DNA from: Leucosporidium creatinivorum
Lineage: Eukaryota; Basidiomycota; Microbotryomycetes; Leucosporidiales; Leucosporidiaceae
Length of the DNA stretch: 64,000 bases
Assembly (NCBI GenBank): GCA_001600635.1
Contig: BCKL01000040.1
Span: 1 to 64,000 of the forward strand
Direction: 5' to 3'
Shown: in pieces, positions 45,915-57,419 of the stretch
Layout of the letters: every line of letters starts with the position of its first letter
Numbering within the stretch: position 1 is the first letter of the stretch
Program-made: the position numbers and the translations under genes
Notes under the pieces: generated by a model
What the model was told of the DNA's origin: nothing
The model's database searches: none
The model's input: only the letters and a program-made list of their open reading frames with translations

Positions 45915-46649
45915 ATGTCGGGCCTCTTCCTCGCCTCGCGCACCTCTTCGCCTGCTGGCTCCCGCTCTGCTTCTCGTGGACGTGCTCCTCGCTCTGGTGA
46001 GTTGCCCTTTCACAGCCCCTTGCGCCGAACTCAGCCCCCGACGGAGAGTTCGCGTGTTAGAAGCCCGCCGATGCTAACCTCTCCTCACTTTGCAGAGGAG
46101 CCCATCATCATCAACGACACTGCCAGCCAGGTCTCCCCCCAAACCACTTCCACCCCTGCCTCCCGCTCCAACTCGGCTTCGCGCTCCTCCTCCCGCTCCC
46201 GTATCGGCGCCGCCGTCAAGGCCGTCTTCAGCTCCCACGCCGCTCCTTCGGATCTCTCCTTCGCCGACTCCAAGGGACTCGAGCGTCAAGCCCGTGAGGC
46301 CTCCGCCTCCCGCTCTGGCTCGCGCGTCGGATCCCGTTCCAACTCGAGGGCTCCCTCCCCTTCGCGCGGCAACCCCTTCCCCGCCCAGGAGCAGGGCTCC
46401 TCCTCCCGCTCTTCGTCCAAGTCGCGGATCGGCTCCGCAGTCTATAAAGTATTCGGGGGACACGAGCACCACATGAACTTCGCCAACGAGGCCGGACTTG
46501 AGCGCCAAGCTCGCGACCGCTCGGCCGACAACAGTGCCGCCAACAGCAGGTCAGCTTCCAGGTCGGCATCTAGGGTCAGGGGAGAGCGCATCCCTGAGGA
46601 GCAGGAGGAGGTCACTCGTGGACGTCCCGAGGCTACCATCCAGGTTTGA
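45915..46649 (+). CDS. Ser/Arg-rich protein of unknown family, member 2
   Basis: Exons 45915-45996 and 46096-46649, 211 residues. Two internal repeats of about 70 residues each contain a basic helix-like motif (SRSRIGAAVKAVFSSH; SKSRIGSAVYKVFGGH), followed by a FADSKGLERQARE / FANEAGLERQARD block. The S-R-I-G/R-S-A-V motif also occurs in the gene upstream, so the two are probably old tandem duplicates. No signal peptide or membrane span. The 99-nt intron is in frame and stop-free. Function unknown. Confidence 0.7.
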   Translation: MSGLFLASRTSSPAGSRSASRGRAPRSGELPFHSPLRRTQPPTESSRVRSPPMLTSPHFAEEPIIINDTASQVSPQTTSTPASRSNSASRSSSRSRIGAAVKAVFSSHAAPSDLSFADSKGLERQAREASASRSGSRVGSRSNSRAPSPSRGNPFPAQEQGSSSRSSSKSRIGSAVYKVFGGHEHHMNFANEAGLERQARDRSADNSAANSRSASRSASRVRGERIPEEQEEVTRGRPEATIQV

Positions 46650-47150
46650 GCCGAGCCAGAGCTCGGAGTTCGTTTCGTCGTCGTTTAGATTCCTTATTAG
46701 TACCCCTTAGACATACCTCTACACTACACTAGCTTTACCCCTAATATTATGGACACTCATGGACACTCTATCATCGTTGGCGGCACCTAAAGAGCTTGAG
46801 AGCACAGCGAGACGACTTCGGCGAACCAGCACGAGAGGATCTGCTCGCGATGATGAGATGTTCTTGGAGCTGTGTGCAGCGCAAGAACCTCGCTGTGTTG
46901 TATTGCGTCACCGAGACGTACCGCCAACTCAGAACGAGCTTAGCTGAGGAGCATCCGAGGGGCGAGGACTCGAAGCGATTTCGGCGGCGACCTTCACTAC
47001 AAGCGGAAGCAAAGATCAGGCCGAGCTACTCGCGAGAGTGACGGCTGAGAGTTGACAATAAGCATATCCAGTTTACAAAGACTTCACTCCCTCCCCGCGC
47101 TACAGCTACGTTCTTCTCCGGTCCAAGCTCGCATCTGCTCGGCACCTCCC
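46650..47150. other. Convergent intergenic region
   Basis: 501 bases between convergent stops; AT-richer just after 46680, as expected for 3' ends. No gene seen. Confidence 0.4.
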
Positions 47151-47841
47151 TCAATCATCATCGACAATCTCCTTGACCTTGTCGACCCATCCGTTGACCT
47201 TCTCGTTCTTTCCTTCCCGCGTGAGTTTGGAGATGTGGGTCAGGACGCCGCCTGCAACGCCGAGAGCAGCTCCGCCGGCGAGGGTCCAAGGTATCGGCAC
47301 TCGACGAAGGAGGATGGCCGTGCTGCTGAGCTGCAGAGGTGAACAAGGAGGTCAGCGAGCTCTCCTCGACGCATTACAGCTCGCACTGCAGCTCTACGCC
47401 GACGAAGACGACTTACAGCTCCCAATGCTCCTCCGATGAAAGCGTAATCATCCTCCCTCCGCTGGTTGGCATCCATCTTGATGCTGGTAGCCTTCCTCGC
47501 TACACCCTCGTCATTCATCCCTCGCATTGTCGCCCATCCCAGCCCTCCTCCAATGAGCGATCCAACGCCAAAGGTCGCGATTCCGGCAGCTCGAAAGATG
47601 GGCGAGAGGCGGAAGGTTGGTCGGCGCAGCTGTGAGAGGACGGCCAATGGTGGTGAGATGAGGGCGAAGGTTTGAATGCCTGTAGCGCAGCAGAGCAGCG
47701 AGCGAGAGACGAGATCAGCGAGGTGAGAAGGACGCATGACCGCCTAGCTGTAGGCCGATGCAGCTCACCTCGCTGAATGTAGTGCAGCTGCACCTCCTGG
47801 TAGTCGCGCTGAGCGTTGCTTGTACGAGCGAGAAGTGACAT
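47151..47841 (-). CDS. Small glycine-rich membrane protein, unknown function
   Basis: Three exons (47841-47769, 47679-47417, 47330-47151), 171 residues. Two clear membrane segments with glycine-zipper spacing: AGIATFGVGSLIGGGLGWAT (about residues 57-76) and WTLAGGAALGVAGGVLTHIS (about 127-146), with a weaker N-terminal one (TFALISPPLAVLSQL). The stretch between them is basic and charged (KMDANQRREDDY). The first exon (MSLLARTSNAQRDYQEVQLH) is joined in phase 1. Such small Gly-zipper proteins often sit in the inner mitochondrial membrane, but I do not recognise the family. Confidence 0.65.
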
Positions 47842-48175
47842 GGCGAAGAGACGAGGCAGATGAAGATGAGGGCGGAGTACAAGAGCTGAGACCGTCGAAG
47901 GGTCGAGTAGAGGTGCAGCTCAAGTCGGGGCAGAGTTTCGCAAGGGGTGCCAAACCACCTTCAGATGCCCATGGAAGAGCCTCGCCGAGCTCACTCTCCG
48001 AACCAAGCTGTACCGACGCTTTCTCGGCGCTCGCATCGGCGGTCCTCTCCGTCGCCGAGCGTGTAGCGAATCAGCGCAGTGCACGTGTATGATATAATGC
48101 CAAAAGAACAACAAGATGCTAGAGCAATAGCTCAAGAGATAATAAATATGATATGTCTCCCTCTTCCTCTCGTCG
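47842..48175. other. Intergenic between GAF gene 1 and the small membrane protein
   Basis: 334 bases. The AT-rich stretch at about 48090-48150 (ATAATAAATATGATATG) is the likely polyadenylation zone of GAF gene 1 on the minus strand. Confidence 0.45.
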
Positions 48176-50925
48176 TCAAGCCTCCAGCTCAGCCTTGATC
48201 GCCCAAGAAACGACCTTCTTCAGCTGCTCCACCACCTTCGTAAAGTACTCGAGCTCCTCCTCCTCAAACTCGCGGGTGCCATCCCTCGTATAGCCAGCCA
48301 GGACCCATCCCTTCCTGAGCGCCTGACTCTCGGCGACGGGAAGCAGAATGCCACTGGCGTAGCCTGGTCCTTCGAACGAGCCTTCCACCGAGGAAGCGAC
48401 GAGAGGGTTCTTGAAGAGTAGTCCTCCTTCTGGTGCGCGGAGAGCTTTGAGGTGCAGCGAAGGGTCGAAGGAAGGCTTTGTCGCGGGAAGGTTGTGCGCC
48501 GAGAGAAGGGTGAGGGGGGAGAGGTCCTCCTCCTCGCGTGAGAGGTCGAGGGAGACGAGGTAGACGAGCGAAAGGTCCAAGCCCTTCCCGAGAGCGCCTG
48601 TAGCAGCGTCAAAGAGTTTCTGCTGAGGCGATTTGGGAGGAGGGCGAACTCGCGCGGAGGGGAATGTAGCGGTCGATGCTTTGATGGAAGGGGCGGAGGG
48701 GACGGGGACGGTAGGAGGCGGTCGAGGAGCCGAAGGGAAGACGTGTGCTTTGGGTGCTGACTCCGACGTCTGGGTGCGGCGAATGGTGGGAATGGAGGTC
48801 GAAGATTCCTCGGGCATGGGCGCGAGAGGACGAGCGGCGGTAACGAAGGTGCTAGTCGACCGTCCAAGATCCTCCTCGCTGAGTTGCGCCCTACTCGGCC
48901 GACGAATTGATCCTGGAGGAGTAGGAGGAAGCGACTCGGCCTTGGGGATCCTACGCTGGGCGACGAAGGTGCTCGAGGCGGCGGGAGGAGGGGCTGCTGG
49001 GCCGGCCTTGGCCTGCCAGTCGATGTAGGAGGAGGACGAGTCGAACGAGACGTGCTTGAGGCGATTGGTGACCGAGGAGACGGAGGAGACCGACGACCGA
49101 CGATCCCAATGACCTTGGACCCAGTTGTGGATCTCGTTCGAAACGTCGGTTGCGAGGGAGCGGCTGTTCGAATCGAGGTCAGCTCCTGCGTCGTAGAGTC
49201 GACCAGAAGAAGAAACGTACAGCTTAGCACGCTCGGCCGACGAGAAGTTGACGCGGCAGTTGTCGTCAATGATGGCGATGGTCCCGATGGGAATGCGCCC
49301 GCCGGCTTCCTCCTCGAGCTCGGCGTGCGAAGGAGCGAAGATGGGCATCCCTGTTGGAATGGGAGGGGTCAAATACATTCGTCGACACTTTCGAGCGCCT
49401 GCAGCTCACCAGCGTAGAAGCGAGCGTTGAGAACAACCGATAGCATGTTACCTCGGAACCTGCGAAGCGATCGTCGAGTCAGCTACGGCTCGCCAAGCTC
49501 TCGCACAGTCACAACTCACCTCCAATCCCTCTGCGTGTCCAGCACGACGAGACCACGCTCCCCATTCAGCACCGTATGCGAGCAAAGGGTCGCGCTCCTC
49601 GGCAGGCTATCGACCTTGTCGGGCATGCCATCGCTGGCGAGGAAGAACTGTCGCTGCTCCTCGAGGATGGTAATCATGATCATTTTGGTCCCAAAGAGCT
49701 TGCGGCCTTTTTTGAGGATAGCGAGGAGTGCTGGATGGTTCTGCAGCGACCGAGCAGGAGGGAGGGAGGAGTAGAGCTGCTGGTTGGCTTTCGCCGAGGA
49801 GGGGAAGGGCATGGAAGGGGATGGTGCGGAGGAAGGCGTAGTAGAGACGATGGAATCCCTATTGTTGGTGAAGATGGAGTCTCGTTGCGACGTTGCCGTC
49901 CAGCGTGACGAGGCGGAGCTGCCAGGGACCATCGCTGCGGAGGCAGGCGAAGTCGGCGTGGAAAGTGATGAAGGAGGAAAGTTGGGGTCGGCTTTGCCGA
50001 GGAGGTCGAGCCGGAGGAGAAGCTTTTGTCGAATGTGCTCCAGTGGTGAAGCGGGCGCGGCGAAAGATCCTTCTTGGTAGGGAGAGGGCCGAGCGCTCTG
50101 CGCCGAGGTCGAATGAATGGGAGGGAAGGGAGGGTCTTCAATGTTGATCTCGCCCTGTAGGAGAGCAGGCAGGGTTAGCGAGTGCCTTACAGGTGCGAGT
50201 TCTGCTGCCCAGCGACTCACCTGGCCGTAGCGAGCAGCATAATCGTCCCAAGTCCGAGGGATCTCAAAGTCGTCCGAGCGGCTGTCGAGCCTGCCGCCTC
50301 TCCTGCTTGACGTAGAAGGCCGAGGCGGTGCAATCCCACCTCCACCTAGCTGCAGCTGCACCTGCGTAGGCGGCGCACGCTGTCCTTGCCCTGCAGCAGC
50401 GCTCGCCGGCGCCCGCAAAGACGCGCCGTTCCCTTTCTTGGTCGACGAAGCGAGCTGCTGACCTCTTAGGCCGAGGGCGGCCAAACTCTTCTTGCCCCAG
50501 CTCCTCTTGGGGATGTAGTCCTCCTGGCTGTCCCTCGAGGGGAAGGTGGTGACGGCGTGATCTGGTGCTGTCAACAGCGAGCTGGCCCGAGCGCGTGGTG
50601 GTGGAGGAGGAGTGGTGAGGAGGAGCCAGTGTGCTGCAGCAGGTAGAGGTGGCTCAAAGTCGACTCGAGCGGACCGTGGTTTGCCCGCTGAGCGGCGCAA
50701 CGAGCTGGTGGACGCGTTGGCGCTGCCGCTGAGGCCAGGAGGAAGTGTGTAGGGCTGAGGAGCGTAGACGGAGGAGGTGTCGGAGGCGATGGACACTGTA
50801 TCCGAGTAGCGAGAGCGACCGAGTGTTGGCCTGGAAGGGAAGACGAGCGACGACTGGGCGGCGAGATTGGCCGTTCGGCCGTAGGAGAAGGCGCCCTCGC
50901 TCGGCGGAGGCGCGAGTGAGGCCAT
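48176..50925 (-). CDS. Double GAF-domain protein 1
   Basis: Five exons (50925-50221, 50154-49520, 49459-49410, 49350-49221, 49163-48176), 835 residues. The first 400 residues are Ser/Pro-rich and disordered with a short conserved box (PRTWDDYAARYGQ, then GEINIEDPPFPP). A GAF domain follows (about 410-580): FGTKMIMITILEEQRQFF, DSLPRSATLCSHTVL, GLVVLDTQRDWRFRGN, ARFYAGMPIFAP, GRIPIGTIAIID. After a disordered linker, a second GAF-like domain ends the protein (DLSLVYLVSLDL, LKALRAPEGGLLF, GYASGILLPV). GAF domains bind small ligands or mediate dimerisation; no kinase or cyclase is attached. The gene downstream has the same architecture and exon phases. Introns 1 (66 nt) and 4 (57 nt) are in frame without stops. 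Confidence 0.78.
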
Positions 50926-51395
50926 CTAGGGCTGAGCTGTAGGCGATTCGAGCGTCGAAAGTAGCAAGACGAAGAGGAGGGGGAGAGAGAGAGCTGCAGG
51001 TTCACGGGCAGAGGCGAACCGGTGGAAGCTTCAAGGAGAGTTCAATGCCACCCCGCATCGAATCGACGCTACCAAAATCCACGCGACGAGCCGGCCGAGT
51101 TCCAGAATCACGGATGACCTCTTTCCCTTTCGCCAACGTCCTCCACGCCGAGTCTCACCTACAGACAAAGCTTGTTCAGAGGTACAGCCCTGTAGCTGTA
51201 CTCGAGTACGGCGAGAGGGAGTACAAAGATCCAGCTTTTGGCGCGCTCGGCGATGATCCTTCCCGTTCAAAGCCTCTCGACTCCTGCGCCGAATTACTGG
51301 TAGATGGCGAACAAGATGTGATGTTACAAGTCAATCGAATCTAACACAACATGACTATGAATCTACAGCACGACTCCCAAGATTGCTACCACCCC
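50926..51395. promoter_or_regulatory. Intergenic between the two GAF genes
   Basis: 470 bases: promoter and leader of GAF gene 1 and 3' flank of GAF gene 2 (both minus strand). No gene seen. Confidence 0.4.
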
Positions 51396-54126
51396 CTACG
51401 CCCTCAACGACACCTGCGAGTTGGTTCGACCGAGCTTGGTAACATACGTCTCCAACTGCTCGGCAAACTTGACCATCAACGCCAAGTCCTTCTGCTCAAA
51501 CTGCCTCTCCGCCTCCTTGGTATAAGCGCACAGGCAGTAGCCTACTCGGCGAACCTCGAGGATGGGAATGAGCATCCCGCTGGCGAATCCCAAGCCCTCT
51601 CCTTCGGGCGAGTAGCGAGGGTTGCGGTAGAGGAGTCCGCCTTCGGGTGCGCGAAGAGCTTTGAGGTGAAGAGCTGGGTCGAAGGAAGGCGCGGGGTTGG
51701 AGAGACCGTGGGAAGCGAGAACTCGGAGGGTTGGCGCCGAGGAGGAGGAGGCAGGGGAGGGAATGAGGTCCAGAGCGACGAGGTAGACGAGCGAGACGCC
51801 GAGCGCCTTTGCAAGCATCTTGGTAGCTTGGTCGAACACCCGCTGTAGGTCTTTGGGAAGGGCGGTGACGGGTGCATCGGCTGTGTGAGCGAGGGAGAGG
51901 CCGGTCGCGGTGGATGGGCGACGACCGGGGCGGAGGGAAGAGCCTTGAGCGCTGGTAGTATCGGACCCACGACGAGATGAGGAGGCGATGGAAGCGTCCG
52001 AGAAGGATCCATCGCGACTGTGGCTGCTCCTCGCCGAGTAAGGGTGATGGATCGACTGAGGAGGAGTAGCGGGGAGGGCCGAGGTAGGTGCAGGAGTGGC
52101 GTGAGAAGCCTTTGAGAGACTCTCTCCATCGTCGAAGTTCGCGGGAGGGGTCATGGGAGGAGTGTCGAGGTCGGTGACGGACGAGTTGATGGCGCTGGGA
52201 GCTGGGCCGAGCGAGGTGGCGTGGAAGACGTCCTCGAGGCGGTTGAGCTTGCCCTCCATGCGAGCGTTGCACCAGTTCTCGACCTCCTTGGAAGCCTCAG
52301 CGGCAAGATCGAAGCTGTGGGGCGAAGGATGAGATCAGTGAGATGCTCGGCGCAGCTGAGGAAGGGCCGAGAGGTCTGTCGACGCGAGCTGAGAGGGCGC
52401 TGAACGTACAGAACGGTGCGCTGCTCGGGAGTGAAGCCATCGCGAGGACGATCGTCGGCGACGCAGAGGGTTCCGATGGGGATGGCAGGGGCGTCGGGGT
52501 TGCCGAAGTTGGGAGCGAGAAGGGGTACACCTTTTGCAGAAAGAGGGATCAGGGAGCTGTAGAGACGCGAGAGGGGAAGCAGAAGACTTACCAGCGTAGA
52601 AGCGAGCGCCGAGTTGAGTAGCGGGGACTCCGTTGGCAAACCTGGACAGCGCGGAGGGTCAGCTCTCCGTCTCGTCGGAAGTCCAGCACGAGAAAACTGC
52701 AGGGCTAAAGCGCAGACAGACTCACCTCCAATCCTCCTTGGCGTCCAAGACGACCATGCCCTGGTTCTCATCGTCCATAATCGCATGCGCACAGAACGTA
52801 ACGCTCCTCGGCAGCGAATCGCCGAGCTCCATCCCTCCAGTGCAAAGGAAGAGCTGCTGCTCGTCGTCGAGGACGGTGAGCATGCTGACCTTCGAGTCGA
52901 AGATGTCCTTGCACTTGGAGATGATGGCCTTGAAGACGGGGTTGTCCTTCATCGAGTCGATGGCTTCGGCGTGGATGGACTGGACGGTACGAGTCGAGGG
53001 GGCGAGGGAGACAGTCTCGGCGAGAGAGTCGCGGCGGAGGAGGAGGGACTCGCGGGAGGAGGCGTGCGAAATGGATGAGCTGTTGGAGGGGTTGGCGTAC
53101 ATGGGCGAGGATTCGGGTTTGGCGGGGAGCTTGATGGCGAGCGTCGCTTCCGAGGCCTTCGCGGCGAGACGCTTGGTGCCGAAGAGGTCGAGCTTGTTGA
53201 CCATGCCTTGTCGTTCTGCCTCGTTGTAGGGCTTGGGAGGCATGAAGCAGCGTTGCTCGAAGACGGTGGCTTGGTCGGCGGGCATGTCGGCGGGACGAGT
53301 AGGTGGAAGGGGAGGGTCCTCGACGTCGATCTCAGCCTGTAGGAGAGTAGCCATAGAGAGGAGAGTGAGAGAGGAGGAGCAATAGGTCAGCTTCGCGCCC
53401 TCTTCTGACCGCGAGAGCTCCGAGGCGAAGCCGAGACGAAGGAAAACTCACGTTGATGTAACGCTCGACATACTCGTCCCAGGTCAAAGGGTGGTGCTCC
53501 TTGGGTGAGCGACTTGAGATTTTCCTCTTGACCGCCTTCAGCACCTTCTTGCCACGCTCCCGCAGCTGCTCGGCCGCAGCCTTGATCCTCGCTGAGTTGG
53601 CCACGCGCTCCCTCTGCTGAATATCGGCGATGACGGCGGCGTTGGAGACGGCCTGTACATGAGCAGGAACCTCCTTCGAGCTAGAGCGAGACGACGATTT
53701 GAGGCGGAAGGCGGAGAGCATCTTGTTGACGCCGGAGGGCTTCGACGAGCTGTCGGCGGTTCGGGGACGAGGGTAGGCGGCGTGGCCGCGACTGGGAGCA
53801 GGAGCGGTAGGAGCGTAGGAGTAGGCGTTCATTGCTGCTGTGGCGAGCGGTGGTGAAGCTTGGAGGATGTCGAGCGCGAGGGAAGGGACCGGAGGTTGAT
53901 ATTCGACTTGGGCGGATCGAGTGGGAAGGGCGAGAGAGGAGGTAGTCGACGGTGAGGTGAGGTGTACGTGCTTGCTGCTTGGTGGGTTGGATGGGCGGAT
54001 CCCTCTGCGAGCGTTGGGAGGGATGAAGGGAGGCTGAGACGCTAGCGCTGCTGAAGGAGGATCGCCGAGGGCGGAGCCAGCGAAGGGCGACTCGAGGGTG
54101 TAGGTGTAAGAGAGAGAGAAAGCCAT
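51396..54126 (-). CDS. Double GAF-domain protein 2
   Basis: Five exons (54126-53452, 53336-52726, 52641-52592, 52530-52410, 52314-51396), 791 residues. Same order as the neighbour: disordered Ser-rich N-terminus, WDEYVERYIN / AEIDVEDPPLPP box, GAF domain (FDSKVSMLTVLDDEQQLFL, DSLPRSVTFCAHAIM, GMVVLDAKEDWRF, ARFYAGVPLLAP, IPIGTLCVADD), linker, second GAF-like domain (GVSLVYLVALDL, LKALRAPEGGLLY, GFASGMLIPI). The N-terminal part carries a basic coiled segment (QLRERGKKVLKAVKRK). The start at 54126 is preferred to an in-frame ATG at 54282, which would add 52 residues unlike the paralogue. All four introns sit at the same codons and phases as in GAF gene 1. Confidence 0.78.
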
Positions 54127-55131
54127 GGACGGGCCCAGCGGTCGTGATGTGCTGGCGGCCACTGAGCGAGACGGTCGAGGTCGATTGAAGGGAAGGGAAG
54201 GGAAAGCGAGCAGCGATCGGCAGAGCCTGGGAAGGGTACAGCTCGGCGGCCGTGCAGCGGCGGGAAGTGAGGTGCCTCCCAACCACGACCCTTTGCGCCT
54301 TCAAATACCACGCTGCAGGGTGTCGCAGGATGATCGTACAGCGAGTGGGGAGAAGGACGGTTGGCGAAAATGAAAAGTCTCAGCGCGTGAAGGGGCGACT
54401 TGACGCGTTAAATTGACCTCTCCTGGGGTGTGATGGGAGCACGTCAGCTCTGCTCGGCTTAGGCGAGTGTGATGAACCTCGTGCACGTACTCACTCGCTG
54501 CTCGGCGTTGACACGCAGGTCTCAGCTCCCCTGGCCCCCTCGGCGCTCGTCCGTCGGTTGAGCTGCCCTCCCTCTCTCCCGCTCTCAACTGACTCAACGC
54601 TCTTGCACCCAAGTACATCCCTTCACTCCTTCCGACAAAACCTCGAAGCGAGATACGTCCATGAAGCAGCGCGAGAGAGCCAAGCGAATCGAAGGAGTTT
54701 CGGCGAACGCCTGGCCGCCGAGCTGTCGCAGAGCAGTTGAACGAGCGAGGATGATCTGCAGTGTAAATCAAGTCAGTCCCGAGCACAGGACAAGCCCAGG
54801 AAGACTCACGAGAGCAGCAACAGGAGTCCCGAACAGCTCAACTCGCGTGCGAGTTCGCCTCGGCGAATGTGTGATCGAGGGTGGTCGGCCTCCTCCGTCG
54901 CGGGTCGGTCGAGGTGAACGAGGAGGAGGAAAAAAGAAGAAAATAAGAGAAAGCTGTCGACGTTGAGCGCCTGTTCGAGCCGTTTCTCCGCCGCCGTAGA
55001 AGGTTGGCCAGGCGAGCGCCAGCGAAGGTTTCGAAGGATGCGATGACGGGCCGGGGGCTTCGGGTCAAACGCGAGAGCTGAAGCATGGCTTCTCGTGGCG
55101 ATAAGGTGTCGATTCCCTCTCCAACTCGGTA
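54127..55131. other. Intergenic between GAF gene 2 and TBCE
   Basis: 1,005 bases. An ACGCGT (MluI cell-cycle-box-like) word lies at 54403-54408, about 280 bp upstream of GAF gene 2; a purine-rich tract occupies 54920-54955. No gene recognised. Confidence 0.35.
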
Positions 55132-57288
55132 TCACCGCCGCTCCACCCGAACCTCATCCCCCTCGCCCAATCCCCACCAGCTGACCTCCCTCCCTTCCTC
55201 GGTCGCCGGAATCTCTACTCTCAGCCCCTCTCCGCCCTCTTCCGCAGACTTGAGGACGGCGACCAGCTTCCACTGCGTCTTGGGCAGAGGCCTGCTTACG
55301 AGCCGAGCGATTTGGGTGCGAAGGAGGAGGGTGCGGAGCGTTGGGAGGATGGAGAGAGTGAGCGGTGCTGGGGAGGTTGTGGGAGAAGGGAGAGAGTTGT
55401 CCAGCGTGATTTTGAGCTCTGGAAGGGAGAGATGAGAAGCGCATTAGCGGACATCCGACGTTCGGAGCTTGGTCGACTGCGACGGGAGCGGAGGACGGGA
55501 GGGGATGAGATAAGAGAAACGCACGGATGAGACGACCCTTCATAGCTGTAGACTTCTTCTCTGTTGGTTTCGTAGAGGCGCCGTACTCTGTAGACGAAGA
55601 GGGTCAGCTTGCGAGCTCGAGACGGGTCGGGCAACCACTCACTTTCGACCAACTCTTTCCACCTCGGATGCAGCTTCTCTTTCTCCACCTCACTCGCCTG
55701 ACTCTTGCTAATGATACTGAGATACCATAGCTCGGCGTCCTCCCGTTCCGTCGGCGACACCTGTCGCAGCAGGCTCATCAGCTCTGGCTCGGTCGAAGGA
55801 GGAGGAAACGGCGGACTCACCCTACTTCCCTCCAACTCCTTCAACCCTCCCACTCTCGCAATCAACTCCAACCTCACATCTCCCTCATTAAGGCTGTCGG
55901 ACAGTGGGTTCTCGCCGATCCACAGTGCTTCGAGCCGGGGCAGCTGCGAGGTGAGCGCGTCGACCGAGCTCCTCGAGGCGAGGGCGTTGGCGGTGAGGGA
56001 GAGGTGGCGGACTTGAAGGGTCGCAGTCGAAGGTGAAGAAGAAGAAGAAGGGATGGAGGCGACGGCGTTGCGAGAGAGGATGAGGCGGTCAAGTCTGCGT
56101 GGGGATTGTCAGCGACTGACGAGCGCGAAGGCGCCGAGAGCGTACGATGGTAAGGGCAGGAGAGCGACTACCAGCTCGTCCCAGTGAGCGAGCTTGTTAC
56201 TGTCCAAGTTCAGTATTGTGAGACTGGGAAGCAGCGGTGACGTTGATGTGCCTTCGACCGAAAGAGAGGCGAGTTCGTTATCGCCGAGTTGCAGTTCTCG
56301 GAGGTCGGGGAGTGAAGGACTAAGCTGTAGGATCTGCGAAGGGGAAATCAGCTCACGATACTCGAGCGATACTCGAGCCAGTGGTGAGCTCACCTCGTTC
56401 CAGTCCACGAGCGTTCGATTGAGGCTGAGGGTCGTGAGCTGCTTGAAGCCGGCGAGGACGGTCGGTTCTCGCAGTGGTGCGAGTCGGTTGGAGCTTGGAA
56501 GAAGCATACAGGTCAGCACAGAACTTCGAACAAGTGAAGACACAGCAACACACTTCAGCGACAGCGTCCTGAGCTTGACCAAGTCTCGGACGACCTCGTC
56601 GACCGCCTCGAGCGACGGCAGCAAGCTGTACGAGAGATTGAGGACCTCCAGACCTGTTCAGTAGACCATCAGCTATTTTATACACCTCGGAACGAGCTGC
56701 AACTCACCACCCAACTCCCTCCTCACCTCACTCCTCTCCTCCTCGCTGCCAGCCCCACAAACTCCCTCCCACTCGAGCCCCACCTCCCTAACCCTACTCA
56801 GCTGCTTGAACCTCTCCTTAATCTTACTCAGCGAGACCACCTCGACCTCGAAGTTGGAGCTCGTCGCGTAGAAGGTGCTGCTCTCCTCCTCGCCGTCCGC
56901 TGCTGTTGGGCCGTCGTCGAGGTACTTGGAGTGCAAGGCAACGAAGAAAGAGGTCCCGTAGAAAAGTCCTGGAGCGTTCGGCCGGAGGAAAGAGCCGGCG
57001 CCCGGTATCCTACTCGTCGAAGCTCGTCAGCTCAGCTCAGCGAACAACACGCGTCTGCCAGCAGCAGTGCTGGTGCAGGAAAGCTCACCTGCAGCTAAAG
57101 TACCGCACCCCAGTCTTCTCATACACTCCATCGTGCTTGCCCCTCGCTGGATCGTCCCATTCGATGCCGAGCCATTCGCCTTTGGTCGGAGGGACGGGTC
57201 CGCTGAAGAGGATTGTGCCGAGGGAGGTGCTGGCGGATGTACTAGACGTTGCTGGGGTAGTGAGAGCTATACGAGTATGCAGCGCCAT
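55132..57288 (-). CDS. TBCE: Tubulin-specific chaperone E (tubulin cofactor E)
   Basis: Eight exons (57288-57089, 57009-56708, 56653-56554, 56493-56394, 56333-56146, 56094-55643, 55587-55525, 55418-55132), 563 residues. Cofactor E (yeast Pac2, fission yeast Alp21) binds alpha-tubulin during heterodimer assembly. The domain order is complete: N-terminal CAP-Gly ([18 protein letters not shown], near residues 35-52), leucine-rich repeats ([52 protein letters not shown]), a linker with [15 protein letters not shown], and a C-terminal ubiquitin-like domain (LKITLDNS to [13 protein letters not shown]). The GKHDG motif replaces the usual GKNDG. Introns 3 and 4 (60 nt each) are in frame and stop-free. 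Start chosen at the ATG of [11 protein letters not shown]. Confidence 0.88.
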
Positions 57289-57419
57289 CGCACGAGCCGA
57301 GAGCAGAAAACCGAGGTGAGCGCAGGAGGCAAAGAAAGCGAGGGCCGAGGTTCGCTCCTCCAAGGCTTTTGAGCTCGAACAGCCTGAAGATCGTCCGTAT
57401 ATCACTACTAAGCTACATC

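Noticed and set aside
48220-49269. 349-codon minus-strand open frame
   Set aside because: Alternative frame of the last GAF 1 exon, biased to Arg/Pro/Ser, no family similarity.
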